The notes beneath the pieces are model-generated. The model made no database searches. It saw only the letters and a list, made by a program, of their open reading frames with translations, and was not told where the DNA came from. Positions 1-5,796 of a DNA stretch of 5,822 nt are shown piece by piece. The stretch covers positions 1 through 5,822 of the forward strand of contig JBFEUI010000134.1 of the NCBI GenBank assembly GCA_041547565.1. Direction: 5' to 3'. The stretch's first letter is position 1. Every line of letters begins with the position of its first letter. The position numbers were made by a program, and so were the translations under genes. This stretch comes from JBFEUI01 sp041547565. GTDB taxonomy: Bacteria > Pseudomonadota > Gammaproteobacteria > Thiohalomonadales > Thiohalomonadaceae.

Positions 1-135
1 ACGGCCCGCCCTATGCACCCCGGCGTTAAACATGGCGGGCACGGCCCGCCCTATGCACCTCGGCATTAAACATGGCGGACATGGCCCGCCCTATGCGCCT
101 CGGCGTTAAACATGGCGGGCACGGCCCGCTCTATG
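1..135. repeat. Tandem array of a 40-bp palindromic unit, 3.4 copies
   Basis: Three full units (1-40, 41-80, 81-120) and a partial fourth (121-135) follow head to tail, differing from one another at only a few positions. Each unit starts with GCCCGCC near its left end and finishes with GGCGGGC, so every junction makes a hairpin. At 34-50 it is a perfect 7-bp stem, GGCGGGC-ACG-GCCCGCC. At 74-90 the stem has one mismatch (A at 79) and a changed loop base, and at 114-130 the closing pair is G-T. CAT and CTATG flank each stem and can extend it by three pairs across a bulge. The array touches the window edge, so its true length is unknown. From memory, it resembles GC-rich dispersed palindromic repeats between genes in gammaproteobacterial genomes. 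No T-run follows the hairpins, so they do not look like classic intrinsic terminators. Confidence 0.9.
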
Positions 136-235
136 GGCGGTCTGTAACCTGACCTACTCCATCTCTTGATCCCACCAGACTGTCTCTGAGCCCCGTTTTT
201 GGCCTTATTCCAAGATGCAGTGGGTCACCCTTCTA

Positions 236-244
236 TGATATGAT
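236..244 (+). promoter_or_regulatory. Candidate extended -10 promoter for gyrA
   Basis: TGATATGAT fits the extended -10 pattern TGnTATAAT with one mismatch in the hexamer. A second TATGAT overlaps it at 234-239. I found no convincing -35 hexamer at 16-18 bp, which extended -10 promoters can do without. Transcription would start near 251, leaving a leader of roughly 55 bases before the gyrA ATG at 308. This is a sequence match only. Transcription could also enter from upstream of the window. Confidence 0.45.
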
Positions 245-289
245 TTCTCCGTTTTGATGCCCTAAGGCGGCGACAAGCCTAACTGCTTG

Positions 290-296
290 AAAGGAA
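290..296 (+). promoter_or_regulatory. Ribosome binding site deciding the gyrA start
   Basis: AAAGGAA lies 11 bases before ATG 308. A TTG at 287 opens the same frame seven codons earlier but would overlap this site and has no good Shine-Dalgarno of its own. Starting at 308 gives an N-terminus that aligns with E. coli GyrA without a gap. Confidence 0.65.
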
Positions 297-307
297 ACAA
301 GAACTCG

Positions 308-2875
308 ATGACGGAGTTTGCCAGAGAAGTCCTCCCAATTAACATTGAGGAGGAGATGAGACAGTCCTATCTCGATTACGCCATGAGCGTGATCGTCGGC
401 CGGGCCCTGCCGGATGTGCGGGACGGCCTGAAACCGGTCCACCGCCGCGTGTTGTACGCCATGCGTGAGTTGGGCAATGACTGGAACAAGCCCTACAAAA
501 AATCGGCCCGTGTGGTCGGTGATGTAATCGGTAAGTACCATCCGCACGGCGATACGGCGGTGTACGACACCATCGTACGCATGGCCCAACCGTTCTCGAT
601 GCGCTACATGCTGGTCGACGGCCAGGGCAACTTCGGTTCGGTCGACGGCGACTCGGCCGCGGCCATGCGTTACACCGAGGTGCGCATGGCGCGTATCGCC
701 CACGAGTTGCTGGCCGATATCGACAAGGAGACGGTCGACTTCATCCCCAACTACGACGAGTCGGAGCACGAGCCCGAGGTGCTGCCCTCGCGCGTGCCGA
801 ACCTGCTGGTCAACGGCTCGGCCGGTATCGCTGTGGGGATGGCCACCAACATCCCGCCCCATAACCTCAACGAGGTGATCAATGCCTGCCTGGCCCTGAT
901 CGAGGAGCCGGAGATCGAGATCACCGGCCTGATGGAGCACCTGCCGGGCCCCGATTTCCCCACCGCGGGCATCATCAACGGCGCGCGCGGTATCTACGAG
1001 GCCTACCATACCGGTCGCGGCCGCATCTATGTGCGTGCGTGTACCGAGTTTGAGGAGATGGACAGCGGCCGTCAGCGCATCGTGGTCACCGAACTGCCCT
1101 ACCAGGTCAACAAGGCCCGCCTGCTGGAGAAGATCGCCGAACTGGTCAAGGAGAAGAAAATCGAGGGTATCTCCGAGTTGCGCGATGAGTCTGACAAGGA
1201 CGGCATGCGCATGGTCATCGAGCTCAAGCGGGGCGAGGTGGCCGAGGTGGTACTGAACAACCTCTACAAGCAGACCCAGATGCAGAGCGTGTTCGGCATC
1301 AACATGGTCGCCCTGATGGACGGCCAGCCCAAGCTGCTCAACCTGAAGCAGATGCTCGATGCCTTTATCCGCCACCGCAAGGAGGTGGTGACCCGTCGTA
1401 CCATATTCGAACTGCGCAAGGCGCGTGAACGGGCCCATGTACTGGAGGGCCTGGCCGTTGCCCTGGCCAATATCGACCCCATTATCGCGCTGATCAAGGC
1501 GGCGGCGAATCCGGCGGAGGCCAAGGCCGCTCTGCTGGCGCAGAAATGGGAATCCGGCATTGTCACCGAGATGCTTTCGCGCGCGGGTGCGGAGGCCTCG
1601 CGTCCTGACGGGCTGGCCAAAGAATTCGGTCTGGTCGATGGCGGCTACCGCCTCTCCGAGGCCCAGGCCCAGGCGATTCTTGATCTGCGTCTGCACCGTC
1701 TCACAGGCCTTGAGCAGGATAAAATACTAAATGAATACAAAGAGTTGCTTGATGTTATTGAGGATTTGCTTGAAATCCTGAACAGTGCCGAGCGACTGAT
1801 GCAGGTGATTCGTGAGGAGCTGGAGGCCATTCGTGAGCAGTACGGCGACGAGCGCCGTACCGAGATCCGCGCCACCCAGGAGGACCTCACCCTTGAGGAC
1901 CTGATCAGCGAGGAGGACGTGGTGGTGACGCTCTCCCACGAGGGCTACGCCAAGTCCCAGCCGCTGGCCGACTACCGGGCGCAAAAGCGCGGTGGCCGCG
2001 GCAAGTCCGCCACCTCGATGAAGGAAGAGGACTTCATCGACAAGATGTTCGTGGCCAATACCCACGACACCATCCTCTGCTTCTCCAGCCGTGGTCGTCT
2101 CTATTGGCTCAAGGTCTACGAACTGCCGCAGGCCGGCCGTGCATCGCGCGGCAAGCCGATTGTCAATCTGTTGCCGCTGGAGGAGGACGAGCGCATCAAC
2201 GCCTTCCTGCCGGTGCGCGAGTACGAGGAAGACAAGTTCGTCTTCATGGCCACCGCCGGTGGTACCGTCAAGAAGACCCCGCTGACCGCCTTCTCCCGTC
2301 CCCGCGCCAGCGGCATTATTGCCGTCGAGTTGGCTGATGACGATCAGCTCATCGGTGTGGCGATCACCGACGGACAGCGCGACATCATGCTGTTCAGCGA
2401 CGCCGGCAAGGCGGTACGCTTCAAGGAAGACAATGTGCGTTCCATGGGGCGTGTTTCCCGCGGGGTGCGCGGTATCAAGCTGCAGCCCGGGCAGCGTGTG
2501 GTGTCGCTGATTATCGCCGAAGAGGGCTATGTGCTGTCGGCGACCGAAAACGGTTACGGCAAGCGTACGCCGGTGGCCGAATACCCGGTCTACGGCCGTG
2601 GCGGCCAGGGCGTTATCTCCATCCAGACTTCAGAGCGTAACGGCGATGTGGTCGGTGCGGTGCTGGTCGGCGATGAGGATGAGATGATGCTCATTACCAA
2701 CGGCGGCACCCTGGTGCGCACGCGTACTGATGAAGTCTCCACCATGAGCCGCAACACCCAGGGTGTCAGGCTGATTAACCTTACCAACGGCGAAAAACTG
2801 GTCAGCGTCGAGCGGATCGAAGAGACCGGTGAGGATGAGGTTGAGGAAGGTGAAGAAGTGAAGGGTGAAACGTAA
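308..2875 (+). CDS. gyrA: DNA gyrase subunit A
   Basis: GyrA is the DNA-cutting and rejoining subunit of the A2B2 gyrase, which introduces negative supercoils using ATP hydrolysed by GyrB. The product is 855 residues (E. coli GyrA is 875). The breakage-reunion domain covers about residues 1-520 and includes Arg121 and catalytic Tyr122 (codon 671-673) in MRYTEVR, and Ile174, the DNA-bending intercalator. A coiled-coil stretch lies near 360-500. The C-terminal beta-pinwheel begins near 530 and carries the GyrA box QKRGGRG at 559-565, needed to wrap DNA. The last 20 residues form an acidic tail. In the quinolone-resistance region, residue 83 is Thr (as in Pseudomonas aeruginosa; Ser in E. coli) and residue 87 is Asp, the usual sensitive-type residue. 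The box and the tail support GyrA over ParC. The final codons and the stop lie inside the heptamer array that begins at 2857, so the extreme C-terminus may have been rewritten by that array. Confidence 0.98.
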   Translation: MTEFAREVLPINIEEEMRQSYLDYAMSVIVGRALPDVRDGLKPVHRRVLYAMRELGNDWNKPYKKSARVVGDVIGKYHPHGDTAVYDTIVRMAQPFSMRYMLVDGQGNFGSVDGDSAAAMRYTEVRMARIAHELLADIDKETVDFIPNYDESEHEPEVLPSRVPNLLVNGSAGIAVGMATNIPPHNLNEVINACLALIEEPEIEITGLMEHLPGPDFPTAGIINGARGIYEAYHTGRGRIYVRACTEFEEMDSGRQRIVVTELPYQVNKARLLEKIAELVKEKKIEGISELRDESDKDGMRMVIELKRGEVAEVVLNNLYKQTQMQSVFGINMVALMDGQPKLLNLKQMLDAFIRHRKEVVTRRTIFELRKARERAHVLEGLAVALANIDPIIALIKAAANPAEAKAALLAQKWESGIVTEMLSRAGAEASRPDGLAKEFGLVDGGYRLSEAQAQAILDLRLHRLTGLEQDKILNEYKELLDVIEDLLEILNSAERLMQVIREELEAIREQYGDERRTEIRATQEDLTLEDLISEEDVVVTLSHEGYAKSQPLADYRAQKRGGRGKSATSMKEEDFIDKMFVANTHDTILCFSSRGRLYWLKVYELPQAGRASRGKPIVNLLPLEEDERINAFLPVREYEEDKFVFMATAGGTVKKTPLTAFSRPRASGIIAVELADDDQLIGVAITDGQRDIMLFSDAGKAVRFKEDNVRSMGRVSRGVRGIKLQPGQRVVSLIIAEEGYVLSATENGYGKRTPVAEYPVYGRGGQGVISIQTSERNGDVVGAVLVGDEDEMMLITNGGTLVRTRTDEVSTMSRNTQGVRLINLTNGEKLVSVERIEETGEDEVEEGEEVKGET

Positions 2876-2933
2876 AAGGTGATACGTTAAACGTGAAACG
2901 TGAGACGTGAAACGTTAATCGTGAAAGGTGACA
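2857..2933 (+). repeat. Left heptamer array, 11 units of consensus CGTGAAA
   Basis: The bases read in strict 7-bp register. In order the units are AGTGAAG, GGTGAAA, CGTAAAA, GGTGATA, CGTTAAA, CGTGAAA, CGTGAGA, CGTGAAA, CGTTAAT, CGTGAAA and GGTGACA. The first units are the most diverged and lie within the last codons of gyrA, whose TAA stop (2873-2875) is in the third unit. Because 7 is not a multiple of 3, the array is not a protein repeat. The middle units pair with the inverted array at 3349-3376. Confidence 0.85.
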
Positions 2934-2951
2934 AAGGAGTTGTCATCTATT

Positions 2952-2957
2952 AGGGAG
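2952..2957 (+). promoter_or_regulatory. Ribosome binding site of the four-helix-bundle gene
   Basis: AGGGAG lies five bases before ATG 2963, a normal distance. A second, stronger-looking site, AAAGGAG at 2933-2939, sits 23 bases before that ATG. It is too far to serve it and has no suitable start codon behind it. Confidence 0.6.
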
Positions 2958-2962
2958 TAAAA

Positions 2963-3331
2963 ATGGAACATAAGGATATGGATGCGTGGAAACAGTCGAT
3001 GTTTTTGGTTGAAGAAGTTTATCGACTGACAGGTTTGTTTCCAAGGGAGGAAGTTTACGGGCTGGTTTCACAGATGAGGCGTGCCGCTGTTTCGATACCG
3101 AGTAATTTGAGTGAAGGCGCCGCCAGGGAGTCCGCAAAAGAATTTGGGTACTTTGTAAATGTGGCGATTGGCTCAGTATCCGAATTGGAAACACAACTGA
3201 TTATTGCCAATCGGTTAGGTTATACAGAGATAGACACGATTTTGCAGAGATTGAGCAGGGTGAAATCCCTGGTCCTTGGTTTAAGAAACTACTTAAAACG
3301 ACAACAGGTGAGAACAAATCAGAAGCGTTAA
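2963..3331 (+). CDS. Four-helix-bundle protein, 23S rRNA intervening-sequence (IVP) family
   Basis: The 122-residue product shows the hallmarks of the family first found as ORFs in the intervening sequences of Leptospira and Coxiella 23S rRNA. These are an opening like KDMDAWK (4-10), the block FPREEVYGL (26-34), SQMRRAAVSIPSNLSEGAAR (36-55), and AIGSVSELETQL (68-79). Four helices are expected at about 4-23, 28-55, 57-86 and 88-113. There is no signal peptide or membrane segment. The tail from about 111 is basic (K112, R113, R117, K121, R122) and may bind nucleic acid. The fold is related to Avd, the accessory protein of diversity-generating retroelements, but no reverse transcriptase or template repeat is present here, so a DGR role is not supported. 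The molecular function of the family is unknown. The gene is complete and about 44% GC against roughly 60% in serC, and heptamer arrays flank it on both sides, which suggests acquisition with the cassette. Confidence 0.9.
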   Translation: MEHKDMDAWKQSMFLVEEVYRLTGLFPREEVYGLVSQMRRAAVSIPSNLSEGAARESAKEFGYFVNVAIGSVSELETQLIIANRLGYTEIDTILQRLSRVKSLVLGLRNYLKRQQVRTNQKR

Positions 3332-3348
3332 AACGAAGAAAATACGCG

Positions 3349-3376
3349 TTTCACGATTCACGTCTCACGTTTAACG
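3349..3376 (-). repeat. Right heptamer array, 4 units, inverted relative to the left array
   Basis: The + strand reads TTTCACG, ATTCACG, TCTCACG, TTTAACG. On the complementary strand this is CGTTAAA, CGTGAGA, CGTGAAT, CGTGAAA, the same unit types as the left array. TTCACGTCTCACGTTT (3357-3372) is the exact reverse complement of 2896-2911. The array starts 17 bases after the stop of the four-helix-bundle gene and ends just before the serC ribosome binding site. Confidence 0.85.
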
Positions 3377-3379
3377 AAT

Positions 3380-3386
3380 GAGAGGT
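3380..3386 (+). promoter_or_regulatory. Ribosome binding site of serC
   Basis: GAGAGGT lies eight bases before ATG 3395 and directly follows the right heptamer array, so the element stops just short of the serC translation signal. The spacer CCCCCCA is unusually C-rich. Confidence 0.6.
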
Positions 3387-3394
3387 ACCCCCCA

Positions 3395-4483
3395 ATGTCC
3401 AGAGTCTACAATTTCAGTGCTGGCCCAGCCATGCTTCCCCAGGCCGTGATCGAGAAGGCCCGTGACGAGATGCTCGACTGGAACGGCAGCGGCATGTCGG
3501 TGATGGAGATGAGCCATCGCGGCAAAGAGTACATGTCGATTGCGCAGAAGGCCGAGGCTGATCTGCGCGAGGTGATGGGTATCCCCGATAATTACAAGGT
3601 ACTGTTCCTGCAGGGCGGCGCCTCCAGCCAGTTCGCCATGATTCCGATGAATCTGCTGCGCGGCAAGGGCAAGGCGGACTACATCAATACCGGTTCCTGG
3701 TCGAAGAAGGCCATCGCCGAGGCCAAGCGCTACTGCGATGTCAATGTGGCCTTTGATGCCTCTGCCGAGACAGGCAAGTTCACCTTTGCCCCCAAGCAGG
3801 AGGAATTGAACCTCTCCGCCGATGCCGCCTATGTGCACTACACGCCGAACGAGACCATTGAGGGTGTGGAATTCCCTTATGTGCCGGAGACCGGTGATAT
3901 CCCTCTGGTGGCGGATATGTCGTCCACCATCCTCAGTCGTCCGATGGACGTCAGCAAGTATGGTTTGATCTACGCCGGTGCCCAGAAGAATGTGGGGCCT
4001 GCCGGTCTGACCCTGGTGATCGTGCGTGAAGACCTCATTGGCGATGTCATTGATGGTACGCCGACCATGTTCAACTACGCGACCATGGCCAAGGCTGACT
4101 CCATGTACAACACCCCGCCGACCTACAGCTGGTATCTGGCCGGTCTGGTGTTTGAGTGGCTCAAGGAACAGGGCGGTCTGACCAAGATGGCCGAGATCAA
4201 CGAGCGCAAGGCACAGAAACTTTATGCCGCCATCGACGGTTCCGATTTCTACGCCAACCCGGTTGCCGTGGAATGCCGTTCCTGGATGAACGTACCGTTT
4301 ACCCTGGCCAATGCCGAACTCGATGCCACCTTCCTGGAGGAGGCCAAAGGGCAGGGGCTGGTCACGCTCAAGGGACACCGTTCAGTCGGTGGTATGCGTG
4401 CCAGCATCTATAACGCTATGCCGGAAGCGGGTGTTGATGCACTGGTCGCCTTTATGGCCGATTTTGAAAAGCGCAACGGTTAA
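3395..4483 (+). CDS. serC: Phosphoserine aminotransferase
   Basis: SerC transfers the amino group of glutamate to 3-phosphohydroxypyruvate, giving O-phosphoserine, the second step of serine synthesis. In many bacteria it also acts on 3-hydroxy-4-phosphohydroxythreonine's keto precursor for vitamin B6. It is a cytosolic PLP enzyme and a homodimer in characterised relatives. The product is 362 residues, the same length as E. coli SerC, and the key residues fall at the same numbers: His41-Arg42 (MSHRG), Trp102 stacking on PLP, Asp174 (ADMSST) contacting the pyridine nitrogen, Lys198 (AGAQKNVGP) forming the Schiff base, and His328, Arg329 and Arg335 for phosphate and carboxylate binding. It starts with NFSAGPAMLP, typical of the family. 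It is followed by serA, the preceding pathway step, after a 143-base gap filled by an inverted repeat. Co-transcription with serA is likely but not shown. Confidence 0.97.
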   Translation: MSRVYNFSAGPAMLPQAVIEKARDEMLDWNGSGMSVMEMSHRGKEYMSIAQKAEADLREVMGIPDNYKVLFLQGGASSQFAMIPMNLLRGKGKADYINTGSWSKKAIAEAKRYCDVNVAFDASAETGKFTFAPKQEELNLSADAAYVHYTPNETIEGVEFPYVPETGDIPLVADMSSTILSRPMDVSKYGLIYAGAQKNVGPAGLTLVIVREDLIGDVIDGTPTMFNYATMAKADSMYNTPPTYSWYLAGLVFEWLKEQGGLTKMAEINERKAQKLYAAIDGSDFYANPVAVECRSWMNVPFTLANAELDATFLEEAKGQGLVTLKGHRSVGGMRASIYNAMPEAGVDALVAFMADFEKRNG

Positions 4484-4496
4484 ATTCAGAGTTTAT

Positions 4497-4603
4497 ACGC
4501 GGAGAACGCAGAGGCGCCGAGACGCAAAGAAATTTTTTCTAGCAGGTCATAGTGTGAAACATGTTGGTTCTTTGAGTGCTCTGCGTCTTTGCGAACTTGG
4601 CGT
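4497..4603. repeat. Inverted pair of octamer arrays between serC and serA
   Basis: The left arm (4497-4529) reads as four octamers: ACGCGGAG, one spacer base, ACGCAGAG, GCGCCGAG, ACGCAAAG. The right arm (4570-4603), read on the other strand, gives ACGCCAAG, one spacer base, TCGCAAAG, ACGCAGAG, one spacer base, ACTCAAAG. Both arms have a single extra base after the outermost octamer, so the similarity is structural and not just compositional. The outer 25 bases of the two arms match at 18 positions. About 40 bases, partly AT-rich, lie between the arms, and no gene is inside. From memory, ACGCAGAG-type inverted arrays are common between genes in environmental bacteria and often accompany four-helix-bundle or GxxExxY genes. 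This could be an empty, MITE-like element, a decayed element, or a hairpin in the serC-serA transcript. Confidence 0.7.
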
Positions 4604-4616
4604 TAATTACGAGTAT

Positions 4617-4621
4617 GGTGA
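4617..4621 (+). promoter_or_regulatory. Ribosome binding site deciding the serA start
   Basis: GGTGA, part of the AGGAGGTGA consensus, lies five bases before ATG 4627. The same frame is open upstream, with a GTG at 4576, ATG at 4615 and GTG at 4618. The extra residues would be encoded by the right arm of the octamer repeat and add nothing like the family N-terminus, while MHKILTLNNI from 4627 starts like other short PGDHs. ATG 4615 has only a GAG one base before it, too close to work well. Confidence 0.55.
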
Positions 4622-4626
4622 AAAAA

Positions 4627-5796
4627 ATGCATAAAATACTAACCCTGAACAATATTTCTGCGGCTGGACTGGACAAACTGCCGCGCGACGGTTACGAGGT
4701 GGCGTCGGAATTTCAAAATCCTGATGCCATTCTGCTGCGTTCTTTCAAGATGCACGACATGGAGATTCCGCAAAGCCTGAAGGCCGTGGGCCGTGCCGGT
4801 GCCGGGGTGAACAATATCCCCGTCGACAAGATGAGCGAGCGCGGTATCGTGGTTTTCAATGCTCCGGGTGCAAACTCCAACGCGGTTAAGGAACTGGTTA
4901 TCGCCGGTATGCTGATGGCCTGCCGTAACATTGCCCAGGCCTGGGATTTTGCCCGCAACCTGGAGGGCTCCGATGCCGAGATTGGCAAGGCCACAGAGGC
5001 GGGTAAAAAGAATTACGGCGGTTTCGAACTGCCCGGCCGCACACTGGGTGTGGTAGGCCTTGGTGCCATCGGCGTGCGCATCGCCAATGCGGCCGTTGCA
5101 TTGGGCATGAATGTTATCGGTTTTGACCCGGGTATTACCGTGAAGGGTGCCTGGCAACTGGATGCGGCGGTCAAGCAGGCCTCCAGTGTCGATGAGCTTC
5201 TCAACCAGTCGGATTTCATTACCTTCCATGTGCCCCTGATCGATGCCACCCGGGATTTGATCAACGAAGATCGCCTGAAAACTATGAAGGACAATGTGGT
5301 AGTCCTGAATTTTGCCCGCAGCGGCATCGTAAACGATGAAGCGATGGTCAAGGCGCTGGACGATGGCAAGGCCTATGCCTATGTCTGCGACTTCCCCACC
5401 AACCTGCTGAAAAATCACCCGCGCGTGATCACACTGCCGCACCTCGGCGCCTCGACCAAGGAGGCCGAGGACAACTGCGCAATCATGGTGGCCGAGCAGG
5501 TCAGCGACTACTTGGAGAACGGCAACATCACCAATTCGGTCAATTTCCCCGAGGTGGTGATGCCGCGTGCTGACGGCACACACCGTCTGACCATTGCCAA
5601 TGCCAATGTGCCTAATATGCTGGGACAGATCTCATCCGACCTGGCCGATGCCGGCCTCAACATTATTGACATGTTGAACAAGTCGCGTGGCGAACTGGCC
5701 TATACCGTGGTGGATGTCGATAAGGAAATCCCGGAAGGTTTGATCAATACCATCGCCGAGATCGATGGTGTGCTGGCGGTACGGACTATTTCATAA
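4627..5796 (+). CDS. serA: D-3-phosphoglycerate dehydrogenase, short ACT-domain type
   Basis: SerA oxidises 3-phosphoglycerate to 3-phosphohydroxypyruvate with NAD+, the committed step of serine synthesis, and supplies the SerC substrate. The product is 389 residues. The N-terminal part of the substrate domain (about 1-95) includes GRAGAGVNNIP (55-65). The Rossmann NAD domain has GLGAIG (144-149) and Asp167 after the second strand, an NAD-type acidic residue. Catalytic Arg231 (FARSG) and His272 (PHLGAST) are present. An ACT domain fills about 318-389 and probably binds serine for feedback control, as in related enzymes. There is no extra intervening domain as in the long actinobacterial and animal forms. 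Where E. coli SerA has the catalytic Glu269 in VFPTEP, this protein reads DFPTNL with Asn259, and a nearby Asp255 may replace it. From memory, such a YVxDFPx motif is normal in the short PGDHs of Clostridia and Bacteroidetes, so I read it as a subtype and not a dead enzyme. Confidence 0.95.
   Translation: MHKILTLNNISAAGLDKLPRDGYEVASEFQNPDAILLRSFKMHDMEIPQSLKAVGRAGAGVNNIPVDKMSERGIVVFNAPGANSNAVKELVIAGMLMACRNIAQAWDFARNLEGSDAEIGKATEAGKKNYGGFELPGRTLGVVGLGAIGVRIANAAVALGMNVIGFDPGITVKGAWQLDAAVKQASSVDELLNQSDFITFHVPLIDATRDLINEDRLKTMKDNVVVLNFARSGIVNDEAMVKALDDGKAYAYVCDFPTNLLKNHPRVITLPHLGASTKEAEDNCAIMVAEQVSDYLENGNITNSVNFPEVVMPRADGTHRLTIANANVPNMLGQISSDLADAGLNIIDMLNKSRGELAYTVVDVDKEIPEGLINTIAEIDGVLAVRTIS

Larger units (their letters stand above)
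2857..3376. mobile_element. Insertion-like cassette: inverted heptamer arrays around a four-helix-bundle gene
   Basis: The roughly 520-bp stretch between gyrA and serC has ends made of the same 7-bp unit in opposite orientation (2857-2933 and 3349-3376), a single gene inside, and a GC content well below its neighbours (about 44% in the gene by hand count). The best paired region is 2892-2923 against 3345-3376: 32 positions with four mismatches and one G-U, including a perfect 16-bp core (2896-2911 with 3357-3372). There is no transposase, no recognisable target-site duplication and no insertion-sequence family I can name, so mobility is inferred from architecture and composition. It could instead be an RNA-level element like the intervening sequences of some bacterial 23S rRNAs. 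Outer limits are uncertain by several bases, especially on the gyrA side. Confidence 0.55.

Noticed and set aside
347..358. GAGGAGGAG directly before an in-frame ATG (Met17) in gyrA, a possible internal start
   Set aside because: The spacing is only two bases, the codons encode the conserved NIEEE segment, and starting there would remove family-conserved residues.
178..366. 9-bp inverted match between 178-186 and 358-366 on either side of the gyrA start
   Set aside because: A single 9-bp match about 170 bases apart is expected by chance in this length, and one copy is coding sequence.
233..1696. A 487-codon open frame on the minus strand opposite gyrA
   Set aside because: It is the mirror of a GC-rich coding gene with strong third-position bias. 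Its translation shows no recognisable family, and gyrA occupies the same bases with certainty.
2857..3376. CRISPR array or diversity-generating retroelement
   Set aside because: The heptamers are contiguous with no spacers. There is no reverse transcriptase, template repeat or variable repeat, so similarity of the encoded protein to Avd is not enough.
3371..4378. A long minus-strand open frame opposite serC, and a similar one opposite serA at 4639-5583
   Set aside because: Both are reading-frame shadows of well-identified genes, and their His- and Gly-rich translations are typical of reversed GC-rich codons.
4513..4538. GC-rich left octamer arm followed by a T-run (4533-4538) as an intrinsic terminator of serC
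   Set aside because: No stable short hairpin lies directly before the T-run. The arm pairs best with the distant right arm, so a classic terminator is not supported.
4311..4634. A 107-codon + strand frame covering the end of serC and the octamer repeat
   Set aside because: It overlaps serC out of frame and its second half is translated repeat (RRTQRRRDAKK, ALRLCELGVN), a common source of false hypothetical proteins.
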